A stretch of 64,000 nucleotides of DNA, from NCBI GenBank assembly GCA_036388895.1, contig DASVQY010000035.1:1-64000 (forward strand). Direction: 5' to 3'. Source of the stretch: SXVE01 sp036388895. GTDB taxonomy: Bacteria; Acidobacteriota; Blastocatellia; Pyrinomonadales; Pyrinomonadaceae. Every line of letters starts with the position of its first letter. Within the stretch, counting starts at the first letter, position 1. A program made the translations under genes and the position numbers. Below, one piece after another: positions 25,104 through 32,918 of this stretch. A model generated the notes under the pieces. It had not been told where the DNA came from and did no database searches. It was given only the letters and a program-made list of their open reading frames with translations.

Positions 25104-25510
25104 TTTTAATTCTCCGGTAAGAACATTTTCCTGTTTATTGATCTCGCTCACAAACTTCGATTATTGTTTCATAACGAAAGATGCCAAGACAACTTTTCTT
25201 TTAGTTTTCAGCTTTCGGCTTGATTTGAGGTATAAAGAATTAATAAGGCGGGAGATTTTTTTAAGAATCAGGTGAGTGTGATTAGAAGCCGCTGAAAAGA
25301 GTCGGGTAAATCAATTGCTTGAAAACATTACCGGTTGAGTGACGAAAAAGTTTATTATTAACAATTAGAAAACTTTTTCCTTTATCTCAGAGATGAGAAA
25401 AATTTACCCGCTCAAATAAAAAATCATAGATTTATTCAGTTTCACAAACGACCCTTTTTAAAACATTTTTAAGTTAAGATAAGAAATACTCCTTTTAGCA
25501 AGTTTTGAAG
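25104..25510. other. Divergent intergenic region
   Basis: About 400 bp between the VWFA gene and the hydrolase gene. Holds a hairpin of GAAAAAGTTT with AAACTTTTTC near 25347-25380 and a palindrome copy at 25439. No plus-strand gene precedes that palindrome, so it looks like an empty unit. Confidence 0.4.
25439..25464 (+). repeat. 26-bp palindrome, plus orientation
   Basis: Arms GTTTCACAAA and TTTTTAAAAC, core CGACCC. It lies upstream of the hydrolase gene with no gene on its left in the matching orientation. Confidence 0.9.
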
Positions 25511-26497
25511 ATGCTCAAACTACCAATTATTTTTTTGATAATTTTTCTTTTAACAGGTTGCTCCTCGCATCGTCAAGAGGAAGTTAGTTTTAGCAATAAA
25601 AATGTTAGCCTTAACGGAACTTTATTTATCCCTAGAGGTCAAGGTCGCCACCCTGCTGTAGTTTTCGTCGGTGGTTCAGGTCGCGCTCCACGCGAGAATG
25701 TACGCTGGTATGCCGAGTTGTTTGCTTACAACGGAGTTGCCGCTCTTATTTATGATAAACGCGATATTGGTTCGATAAGAGCTACAGAATTAGTATCCGG
25801 CGATGAGCTGGCTGGAGATGTTTTAGCGGCTGTCGAGCTGCTCAAAGGGCGAAGTGATATTAACGCTCAACATATCGGGCTTTGGGGCGGAAGTCAGGGT
25901 TCAGGTATTGCAGCCCGTGCTGCCGCTCAGTCTAAAGACATCTCTTTTCTTATCAGCGTATCGGGCGGCGGAGTAACCTACGAGGAATTAGCTACTTACC
26001 AAAACGCTAACCGTCTTCGCGCGCAGGGGTATTCTGAGCAGGAAATCAGAGATGCGGACGCCGCGCTCAGACAACTATATAATTATGTGCGAACGCGAAG
26101 AAATGCAGAAGCAGCGCAAGCGGCTCTTGATCGAGCGTGGCAAAACAGGTGGGCTTCTGTTGTGCTTCCGACGAGAAGACTACCGACCGAGGAAGAACTG
26201 GCGACTTGGATTCAATGGCGCGAATTTGACCGCACTCCCATGGCTGATTGGGAGCAGGTCACCATTCCGGTGCTGGCATTTTGGGGCGAGCGGGATGAAG
26301 TCGTTCCTGTGCAGCAAAGTATCGATGGAATACAGCAGGCATTGAATCGAGCGGGAAATCGGAATATTACTATAATGATAATAGAAGGAGCAGATCACAA
26401 TTTAATGCGACAACCGAATCCTGAAAACGTGCCTGCTCCTGAATATTTAGAAAAGATGATCGATTGGACTCTAAAGCAAACACGTATCAAGAACTAA
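25511..26497 (+). CDS. Lipoprotein alpha/beta hydrolase
   Basis: 328 aa from the ATG at 25511 (a TTG two codons earlier is possible). The N-terminus ends in a lipobox (FLLTGCSS). The triad is visible: nucleophile elbow GLWGGSQGSG, Asp in FWGERDEVVP, His in EGADHNLM; HPAVVFVGGSGR contains the oxyanion loop. The closest relatives in my memory are dienelactone hydrolase and S9-like esterases of the cell envelope. Substrate unknown. A degenerate palindrome follows at 26504. Confidence 0.85.
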   Translation: MLKLPIIFLIIFLLTGCSSHRQEEVSFSNKNVSLNGTLFIPRGQGRHPAVVFVGGSGRAPRENVRWYAELFAYNGVAALIYDKRDIGSIRATELVSGDELAGDVLAAVELLKGRSDINAQHIGLWGGSQGSGIAARAAAQSKDISFLISVSGGGVTYEELATYQNANRLRAQGYSEQEIRDADAALRQLYNYVRTRRNAEAAQAALDRAWQNRWASVVLPTRRLPTEEELATWIQWREFDRTPMADWEQVTIPVLAFWGERDEVVPVQQSIDGIQQALNRAGNRNITIMIIEGADHNLMRQPNPENVPAPEYLEKMIDWTLKQTRIKN

Positions 26498-26503
26498 GCT
26501 GGT

Positions 26504-26529
26504 GTTTAAGGGTAAAGAGTTTTTGAAAC
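26504..26529 (+). repeat. 26-bp palindrome, degenerate copy
   Basis: The right arm TTTTTGAAAC is intact and the left end GTTT is in register; the core is lost. It lies 6 bp past the hydrolase stop codon. Confidence 0.5.
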
Positions 26530-26676
26530 AGACTTTTTAAAAGCTAAAATATAAATATCACAATTAAATTTCTCATCCTTGTAAACTATAGATTTGAATT
26601 GTCGGCATCATTAAATAAGCCGAGAACAAAATAGCTAAAAATAAAAATCACGTACTTTCATATGAGAGCAAACTTC

Positions 26677-27486
26677 ATGAAAAAAATAATAATTTTATTG
26701 GCAGCAGCATTCGTATTCTCAATCAATGTTTTCGGACAGGTAACAGTTGATTATTCAGGGACATGGATATTCGATAAAGTCATTTCGCACCCCGATGACA
26801 AATTGCAAACGGCAACAATAAAAATGATTGTTACGCAAACACCGAGCGAAATTAGAATCGTAGGCAATTGGCAAGGAACACTCATTTACCCAATTGGAAA
26901 GGAAGCAACAATAGAAGTTGAAGGCTCGGGCGGAAAAGTGCCCGCTAAACTTAAAGCTGAATTGACGAACAAAGGAAAGCTTGTACTCAACTTGCAGCAG
27001 AATGTTAAAACAAATAATGAAGATATTACTGTAAAAATCAAAGAAACTTTTGAGTTATCATCAAGTGGCAACACTTTAACAGGAAGTCGTGAAATACAAA
27101 ATTCCAAGGGTTTGCCCATAATTGAAGCCTTTGTTGCAACAAAACAACTCGTAGAAAATTCTCAAAACAACATTAATACTCCAGTTTATGATGCTAAAGA
27201 TTTAAAGAACCAATTCTCACAGGCTATATTAAACGGTAAAGCAAAAAAGCTGGAAATTCCTGCCTATCCCGGTGCGGCATCGGCTAGCCGCGTAACGGGT
27301 ATTGTTCCGGTCAGAGTAATATTTGATGAAAGTGGAAAAGTTGTCTACGCGCAGGCGATATTCGGACACCTTTCACTTAAAAACTCCGCTGTAGAATCAG
27401 CTATGAAAAGCACGTTTGAGCCTGTAGCAGTAAATGGAAAGCTAATCAAAATCAGTGGAATTATTGTTTATGACTTTAGACGTTAG
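26677..27486 (+). CDS. Secreted protein with TonB C-terminal domain
   Basis: 269 aa from the second ATG, which follows a GAGAG site; the first ATG at 26662 adds five residues. Signal peptide ends INVFGQ. The first domain (about 25-165: DYSGTWIFDK, TQTPSEIRIVG, NTLTGSREIQN) has the lipocalin-like pattern of many exported proteins; the second (about 195-269: SRVTGIVPVRVIFDESGKV, STFEPVAVNGK) is TonB_C. The stop codon is 3 bp from a palindrome. Confidence 0.75.
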   Translation: MKKIIILLAAAFVFSINVFGQVTVDYSGTWIFDKVISHPDDKLQTATIKMIVTQTPSEIRIVGNWQGTLIYPIGKEATIEVEGSGGKVPAKLKAELTNKGKLVLNLQQNVKTNNEDITVKIKETFELSSSGNTLTGSREIQNSKGLPIIEAFVATKQLVENSQNNINTPVYDAKDLKNQFSQAILNGKAKKLEIPAYPGAASASRVTGIVPVRVIFDESGKVVYAQAIFGHLSLKNSAVESAMKSTFEPVAVNGKLIKISGIIVYDFRR

Positions 27487-27489
27487 CCA

Positions 27490-27515
27490 ATTTTCTAAAC
27501 GACCTTTTTTGAGAC
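27490..27515 (+). repeat. 26-bp palindrome, plus orientation
   Basis: Right arm TTTTTGAGAC intact; core CGACCT, left arm ATTTTCTAAA partly changed. It starts 3 bp after the TonB-domain gene. Confidence 0.85.
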
Positions 27516-27857
27516 TACTTATAGTATTGGAAGGAAGAAAATCATTCCTAACGAACAATTTACAAAAGAATATAATTTCGATGATTTATTATCCGACAAC
27601 TCCAAATGCAGGCAAAAATAAGAATATAAAAATCAGGGTGAACTTTTTTGTTGAAGATTTAAGCGAATGGATTGAAATCACCAAAGTTTTTCAAACAAAA
27701 TCTATCGTATTTATCAAAAGAGATTTTGATAAATACGGATAGGAAAGATGTTGGAATAGGGCGGGAGAATTAATGCTCTGCAAAGAAATTAAAGTTGGAA
27801 TGATGTCTAAAACTAAAGCAGGTTACCGGTAATTCTAGTCCCCTGCCTCAAAAGTAA
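27516..27857. other. Intergenic with a possible remnant
   Basis: A plus-strand frame passes through the palindrome and ends at 27742; from an internal Met (27581) it would give a 53-aa peptide (MIYYPTTPNAGKNK to KRDFDKYG). No ribosome site supports it and the first part translates the repeat. It may be a decayed unit. Confidence 0.3.
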
Positions 27858-27883
27858 ATCTCAAAAATGGTCGTTTTTGAGAT
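27858..27883 (-). repeat. 26-bp palindrome with compensated arm ends
   Basis: Arms ATCTCAAAAA and TTTTTGAGAT around TGGTCG: both end bases changed, and pairing is kept. It lies 13 bp past the stop of the minus-strand gene at 27897. Confidence 0.95.
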
Positions 27884-27896
27884 TACGCAATTAAAA

Positions 27897-28196
27897 TTAC
27901 AACGAAGATTCATTAATTATTTGACAGGGGGGCAGCGACTTGCCCTCTGAGGTTATTATCATCATCACTTTTGAAAGTTCCGTATCCTTTACGCCCGTAA
28001 TGGTCACCGAAAAGTTTGAGTTTGAGCTTTTAATTATCACATCTGAAGACTTACTGTTCTTTCCGTTCACAATGGTTATCGTAAGGTTTTTTATACAATC
28101 TCCTTTAACCTGTGAACTTATTAAAAACCTGCTAGCAATAATTCCGATGCTAAAAGTTATTAACCCAACAATTAAATACGAACGAAAATTTCTCAT
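27897..28196 (-). CDS. Small membrane-anchored protein
   Basis: 99 aa: N-terminal membrane span (about 6-26, SYLIVGLITFSIGIIASRFL) and a short extracytoplasmic beta-rich domain with two Cys (GDCIKN, LPPCQI) that could pair. A GGAGG site lies 12 nt before the ATG. It is the only minus-strand unit in this plus-strand part, and its palindrome is flipped with it. Confidence 0.65.
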   Translation of the reverse strand: MRNFRSYLIVGLITFSIGIIASRFLISSQVKGDCIKNLTITIVNGKNSKSSDVIIKSSNSNFSVTITGVKDTELSKVMMIITSEGKSLPPCQIINESSL

Positions 28197-28443
28197 AATT
28201 ACGCAGTTTCCTCCAAAGTTTGTTAAAAATCAAGGTTTTTACACATCTTCGCTTAGTCGTATTTAATCTCTATGTCATAAAAGATCAAGGACAATTCCCA
28301 AACGTCCCATATCGGATTTATCAAGTGTATATACCCTTGTACGGGAAAGTTTTATTGCCGGTCATACTCTAATAACCGGCGTTTGGCTGCTGCGGATTTT
28401 TCTTTTCTATTTCTTCAAACTGTTATATCCTTAGCATCAAATT

Positions 28444-29274
28444 ATGAAGCGAGCTTTGTTTTCCGTAATCATCGCGCTCACAACGCTGAACGCCGCATTC
28501 GGTCAAGCGCCGGGCGATAAGGAACGTGTTTACAGCGTCCCGGACATCAACGGTCGGGCGACGCTTCTTGTACAGCCGGAAATCCCGAGCGATGTTTCTT
28601 TAAGGACGGACGGCAACACGCTAATCGTGAAGATTGTCGTAGACGCAAACGGCAACGTCGTCTCGGCGAAGTGTTCCCAAGACTGCCCCAAAGTAACGAC
28701 CGCACCGGCAGAAGCGGCTGCTATGGCGTCAAAGTTCCGCCCGCTCATCGTTGGCGGGCAAGCGGTAAAATACGACGGAACTCTGATGTACACAATAGCG
28801 ATGGAGAAGGTGAATTGGTATCGCTTCGCGCTGGCGCTCCAGTCGACATACATCTTCGATAATCTGTCGCTCGGACCGGTGGCGGCTATGCTGACGAACG
28901 AGTTCGCCGGGGAAAGAAGCAAGTTGCAGGACTTGGATCAGAGGGTCGAGCTCGCTGTTCGTTGGAAGACGATTGAGGGCGTGAGAAATTCGATCAGGGG
29001 AAAACTTCAGAGCAGGGACGCTTGGTGGTTTGATCTCGGGTTCGCAATGCGCGAGGTGACTTCGCCGTTCCAAAGCGACAAGAAGCTCGATTTAAGCGAA
29101 GTTCAAGCGGCAATATCAAATCTCGCTAAATTTGTTGACGCGGCGCCGTCTGATGTGTTGCCGTCAACGCTCGAAAATTTGCGAGCGCTGGCGACTTACA
29201 AGATCAACCCGGCAATGCCGCCGCAGGAAGTGCGTCAAGCTATCTTCAAACTCGCATCAGGCATCCGCCCTTGA
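28444..29274 (+). CDS. Secreted protein with TonB-like C-terminal module
   Basis: 276 aa. Signal peptide ends NAAFGQ. Residues about 30-118 have the TonB_C pattern (TLIVKIVVDANGNVVSAKCS, then AAAMASKFRPLIVGG); the rest is helical with FALALQSTYIFDNLS and ends in a repeat-like helical region. Codons are GC-richer than in the neighbours. Function unknown; probably periplasmic. Confidence 0.7.
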   Translation: MKRALFSVIIALTTLNAAFGQAPGDKERVYSVPDINGRATLLVQPEIPSDVSLRTDGNTLIVKIVVDANGNVVSAKCSQDCPKVTTAPAEAAAMASKFRPLIVGGQAVKYDGTLMYTIAMEKVNWYRFALALQSTYIFDNLSLGPVAAMLTNEFAGERSKLQDLDQRVELAVRWKTIEGVRNSIRGKLQSRDAWWFDLGFAMREVTSPFQSDKKLDLSEVQAAISNLAKFVDAAPSDVLPSTLENLRALATYKINPAMPPQEVRQAIFKLASGIRP

Positions 29275-29392
29275 CGAATTCGAGTCCCGGCTTTCTTTCA
29301 GCATAAGTATTTTAAGTTCTAAATATTGATGATTAGTAGAAGAATGTACTAGATTTTGCCCTTCTCCGGTTCGCCAAATAGAGAGGATAAAA
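29275..29392. other. Short intergenic spacer
   Basis: Between the TonB-like gene and the 58-codon frame at 29393. No clear promoter or palindrome was seen here. Confidence 0.4.
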
Positions 29393-29569
29393 ATGTTGGT
29401 TGCTCAAGAAACAATTTGGACAGTTTTGATCGTTCATTTGCAAACAATTGGAAGTGATAAAACAAAATCTAATCAATCATTAAACCGGAAACGCAAACAG
29501 CAGCCTTCATCCAGTCTCAAACATACCACTTGTCTTGAATTACAGTGTCTTAAAAACTACCCTTTTTAA
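29393..29569 (+). CDS. 58-aa peptide ending inside a palindrome
   Basis: A 58-codon ATG frame with a strong ribosome site (GAGAGGAT, 4 nt before the ATG). The product is basic and ends LQCLKNYPF, the last seven residues and the TAA being encoded by the palindrome. I looked here because the array rule predicts a plus-strand gene in front of the copy at 29547. Function unknown; could be a small secreted or regulatory peptide, or chance. Confidence 0.45.
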   Translation: MLVAQETIWTVLIVHLQTIGSDKTKSNQSLNRKRKQQPSSSLKHTTCLELQCLKNYPF

Positions 29570-29572
29570 GAC
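29547..29572 (+). repeat. 26-bp palindrome with compensated stem base pair
   Basis: Arms GTCTTAAAAA and TTTTTAAGAC, core CTACCC. The inner C-G pair of other copies is replaced by T-A on both sides, so pairing is kept. Last copy in the window. Confidence 0.95.
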
Positions 29573-29603
29573 GGTTTGTTAAAGATTGAGAATACCAATT
29601 GAT

Positions 29604-29825
29604 ATGAATATATTTCTTTGCTTTGAGCCGCCTTACAGACTTTTAATAATTCATACAGTTCTGATATTGGTATTTATGATTGCACTTTCACAAAAGTGGT
29701 TTCTCAACGATATTCCTTATGATTGTTTTTACGTACCTTTTTCGAATGTGTCTAAATCATTAAGCCTGAGACACAAACAATTGCTTTCAAACGCTTTGAT
29801 GCGCGCAACTCAAACGTCTCGTTAG
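29604..29825 (+). CDS. Small membrane protein, doubtful
   Basis: 73 codons from an internal ATG, with a hydrophobic stretch LLIIHTVLILVFMIAL. Follows the last palindrome and converges on the next gene with a 4-bp overlap. No ribosome site or known family; may be chance. Confidence 0.25.
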   Translation: MNIFLCFEPPYRLLIIHTVLILVFMIALSQKWFLNDIPYDCFYVPFSNVSKSLSLRHKQLLSNALMRATQTSR

Positions 29826-30556
29826 TTGTCTTTTTGAAACTCATAAGCGATTCGCACATTCAGCGCGCCGTTGACGATTTCGTGGCGCATACTGACGGCT
29901 TTCATTCGCAGGTTTCCGGCGTTTTGCACGGGAACGACAAACGAGACTTTTTCCATTGGTAAAATCTGTATCGGGTTGATTCTCCTGTCAATTGAGCTTT
30001 GCACGAGTTTTGTCATCAGGCTGCTGCCGATGCCGCGCGTTCCGCTCAGTTGGACGTTCGTCGCTTGAGCTCGTCCGATCAGAGTTTGCCTTTCGCGATC
30101 GAATTCGAGTTCGATATTGGTTTCCGCCCAACCGGAAAAAGCGACACAGCCGATTAAAGGAGGATTGTAATTGCCGGAAAAAGCGATCGGCGCGTAAATG
30201 CGTCCGTCACGAAAGCGAACGGCGGTGCGCACGCCGTCAATTTCTCGCTGCAAACGAATTGATTCTTTACAGACTGGGTTTTGGACTTTAAATTTTGAAT
30301 CTGAAATTGTTTCGCCCGAATTCTGAAAGCTCGAGATTAACCTGGAGAATTGAGCTTTAGATTTCGGATTTTGGACTTTTGATTTTGAATTTACTGCGGC
30401 GAGCGGAAACTCCAGCGGCGTGGGACTTTTGAAAATCGCGTCGAGCAGCGCGTCGAAAAACTGTTCGTTTAACTGAATCGTAACTTCCGCCGTCTGCGCC
30501 TTGGCGAATGAAACGAGCAGTAAAACCGACAAAAACAATCCGGCAATTTTTTTCAT
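29822..30556 (-). CDS. Secreted protein with inserted heptad repeats
   Basis: 244 aa. Signal peptide ends SFAKAQ, and the mature part has EVTIQLNEQFFDALLDAIF, a pattern of exported proteins with a bactericidal-permeability-like or LEA-like beta fold (GRAQATNVQLSG). Two stretches, SKSKVQNPKSKAQ and SDSKFKVQNPVC, are translations of a heptanucleotide run (AATCCAAA type) that also occurs outside genes near 63.3 kb, so they look like in-frame insertions into an older protein. Function unknown. Confidence 0.7.
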   Translation of the reverse strand: MKKIAGLFLSVLLLVSFAKAQTAEVTIQLNEQFFDALLDAIFKSPTPLEFPLAAVNSKSKVQNPKSKAQFSRLISSFQNSGETISDSKFKVQNPVCKESIRLQREIDGVRTAVRFRDGRIYAPIAFSGNYNPPLIGCVAFSGWAETNIELEFDRERQTLIGRAQATNVQLSGTRGIGSSLMTKLVQSSIDRRINPIQILPMEKVSFVVPVQNAGNLRMKAVSMRHEIVNGALNVRIAYEFQKDN

Positions 30557-30574
30557 ATTTTTTATGCTTTTAAT

Positions 30575-30978
30575 TTATTCGTATTTGAAAAAATCTTCGG
30601 GCAGATGCTCGCCGTAAGCGCGAAAATAAAGCTGTTTTGAATTTCCTTTCCGACAAATCTTTCGGCATTGAAGCGATAATCGCGTTTCGCGCGACGGCAA
30701 ACTTCGCTGAAGCAAATCCGGCACGCTCCTGCGGCATCCGCTACATCCACAAATCATTTTGCATTTCTTCGATTTCACAAATCGAATCCTTTAACATATT
30801 TTCCATTTAGCATTGCGAAACTTTTTGACAGTAATTCTTCAATGCCCGGCTTTTTCGCCCAATATTCGACGTATGTTCGGTCGTAATCGTTGCGCATCAG
30901 ATTGCATATATTCGACGTCGAGGCGTTCGAGCCTTTCAGTACAATCCCTTAAAACATATTTCTGTTCTTCACGGCTTA
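30575..30978 (-). pseudogene. Decayed pair of small genes
   Basis: Several broken minus-strand frames downstream of kdsD read protein-like: EEQKYVLRDCTERLERLDVE, then in another phase MRNDYDRTYVEYWAKKPGIE, then EIEEMQNDLWM with a stop and MPKDLSERKFKTALFSRL shifting to YGEHLPEDFF. These resemble a nucleotidyltransferase-like small module followed by its partner of about 70 aa, but frameshifts and stops are numerous. I would not assign a function. Confidence 0.4.
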
Positions 30979-31947
30979 TCACAAACCGCTTTTAACAATA
31001 TCGTGCAGCCGCAGCAAACCGATTGCCGTGTTTTTTTCGTCAACTACGGGCAAAACCGCGATTTGGCGCGGGCGATTTTCCATTAATCGCAGAGCATCGT
31101 AAGCGAGCATTTCCGGCGTCGCGGTCACGGGCGAGCGCGTCATCATACGCTCGGCTATGAGATTTGAAAAATCTTCAGGCGCGGTTTTTTCGATTGTGCG
31201 GCGCAAATCGCCGTCGGTTATTATGCCGGTTAATCGGTCGTTTTCGTCCACGACGTTGACGGCGCCGAGCGCGTATTTCGAGATAGACTTTACAACCTCT
31301 AACCAATTCGCGGCGGGCAAGACGTTCGGGCTTTCGTGCATTAAATTCGCCACTTTGAGCGTCAGCCTTTTCCCTAATCTGCCCGCCGGATGATTTAATG
31401 CGAAATCTTCCGCCGTTAGATTTTTCGCCTGCATTAAAGTCATCGCCAGCGCGTCACCGACGGCGAGCGCGACGGTCGTCGAAGTCGTCGGCGCAAGATT
31501 CAGCGGGCAGGCTTCTTTGTCAACCGATGCGTCGAGCACTATGTCGGATTGCCGCGCCAGCGTCGAGTTTGCGTTGCCGACGATTGAAACGATTGAAATT
31601 CCGCGCCGTTTTATCGTCGGCAGAAGCGATAAAATCTCGTCGGTTTCGCCGGAATTGGAAAGCGCGACGACGACATCGCCTTTCGTCATTACGCCGAGAC
31701 TTCCGTGCAGCGCGTCCGACGGATGCACGAAAACGGCAATCGTTCCGGTCGAAACGAGCGTCTGCGCGATTTTCTGACCGATGACTCCGGATTTACCGAC
31801 GCCGAGGACGATAACTTTATTGTCGCAGCACGCCAGAATTTCAACCGCTCGCTCGACGGAATGAGGGTCCAAAATTTCCGCCGTGCGTTCAATCGCGGCG
31901 GCTTCTAGCTTTAATAATTCAACGACTTTTTCGTAATTCACGCTCAC
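30979..31947 (-). CDS. kdsD: D-arabinose 5-phosphate isomerase (KpsF/GutQ/KdsD)
   Basis: 322 aa, the usual length. A SIS domain (about 35-185: VIVLGVGKSGVIGQKIAQTL, ALHGSLGVMTKGDVVVALSN, SGETDEIL) is followed by two CBS domains (about 205-320: VNVVDENDRLTGIITDGDL, MENRPRQIAVLPVVDE). It converts ribulose 5-phosphate to arabinose 5-phosphate, the first step of KDO synthesis for LPS. Start is GTG (GTGAGCGTG). This anchors the region as Gram-negative chromosome. Confidence 0.92.
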   Translation of the reverse strand: MSVNYEKVVELLKLEAAAIERTAEILDPHSVERAVEILACCDNKVIVLGVGKSGVIGQKIAQTLVSTGTIAVFVHPSDALHGSLGVMTKGDVVVALSNSGETDEILSLLPTIKRRGISIVSIVGNANSTLARQSDIVLDASVDKEACPLNLAPTTSTTVALAVGDALAMTLMQAKNLTAEDFALNHPAGRLGKRLTLKVANLMHESPNVLPAANWLEVVKSISKYALGAVNVVDENDRLTGIITDGDLRRTIEKTAPEDFSNLIAERMMTRSPVTATPEMLAYDALRLMENRPRQIAVLPVVDEKNTAIGLLRLHDIVKSGL

Positions 31948-32071
31948 GATTCAAAAGTTTGCGTGGAAATAAGTTGTTTGGCAAGTCCGCAAAAATTGTA
32001 TTGTCAACTTTCGCAAATTATGGCATTGTTTTTTTGGTCGGTTTCTTCATACTCAAACTCTCGGAGGTCGA

Positions 32072-32857
32072 ATGTCACCAAACATTGAATTTAACAGTTC
32101 CGCCGTAAATGCGGGCGATTGTATCAGCGACGGCTGGTCGCTAATTCAGCCGAATTACTGGCTTTTTCTGGGAATGAGTTTTCTCGGATTGATAATCGGC
32201 GGCTGTATTCCGTGCGTCAGTATTTTTCTTGCCGGTCCTGTGATGGTCGGGATTTTTTATACGCTTTTTACACAAATGCGCGGTCAGCCGGTTGAATTCG
32301 GAATGATGTTTAAAGGTTTTGAAAGATTCGTTCCAGCAATGGTCGTCGGCATCATCAGTTCTTTACCGGAAATTGCCGGCGAAGGTCTTCGCATAACCGC
32401 GAGATTTGCCGACTTCGGCAATCGCGTCTCCGGTAATCAATCCGAATTCGTCGCCCAATCTTTGCCGAACTTTGCGCTTTCGGGCGGAATTATCATTTTA
32501 ATCGTTTGTTTTGCTATCGTCGCTTTTATAATAAGCATAGCGTGGAAAATCACGTTCATCTTTGCGCTTCCTTTGATTGCCGACCGCAATCTGGAAATCG
32601 GCGACGCACTGAAACTAAGCGCCCGCGCTGGTTGGGCAAACTGGAGCGGGTTGTTGGTGCTTTTTATTTTTCAATTTTTAGTCGCGCTCGTCGGCGTTTT
32701 GCTTCTCTGCGTCGGCGTGTTTTTTGTAATTCCGATAATTCAGGCGTCAACGGCAACCGCTTACCGTCAGGTTTTTCCCGACAATCAGCTTCCGTTTAAT
32801 AACGAACCGCCGCGTCCCGACGCTTACGGCGAAACTTACGGAACCGCGCAGCAGTAA
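32072..32857 (+). CDS. Integral membrane protein, paralogue of 56130-56843
   Basis: 261 aa, about six spans. The first 20 residues include GDCISDGWSLIQPNYWLFLG, and the middle has ITFIFALPLIADRNLEIGDAL, shared in pattern with the second copy (ECFKEGWNLIKNDYWILFAI, FSFPLIVDRNLGAWESV). A Pro/Asn-rich tail follows the last span. Ribosome site TCGGAGG lies 5 nt from the start. Such proteins are often DUF975-like and of unknown role. Confidence 0.7.
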   Translation: MSPNIEFNSSAVNAGDCISDGWSLIQPNYWLFLGMSFLGLIIGGCIPCVSIFLAGPVMVGIFYTLFTQMRGQPVEFGMMFKGFERFVPAMVVGIISSLPEIAGEGLRITARFADFGNRVSGNQSEFVAQSLPNFALSGGIIILIVCFAIVAFIISIAWKITFIFALPLIADRNLEIGDALKLSARAGWANWSGLLVLFIFQFLVALVGVLLLCVGVFFVIPIIQASTATAYRQVFPDNQLPFNNEPPRPDAYGETYGTAQQ

Positions 32858-32918
32858 TTTCTATGAAATAAAAAAAGGATAGTTTATAAAAGGGAAATGA
32901 AATTGAATCACTTCCCTT

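Noticed and set aside
238..29572. CRISPR array
   Set aside because: Spacing is hundreds of bases to several kilobases, the gaps hold genes and no Cas gene was seen.
238..29572. Classical integron with attC sites
   Set aside because: Sites are 26 bp, without recognisable R and L boxes, and no IntI is present; the recombinase at 12168 is phage-type and dead.
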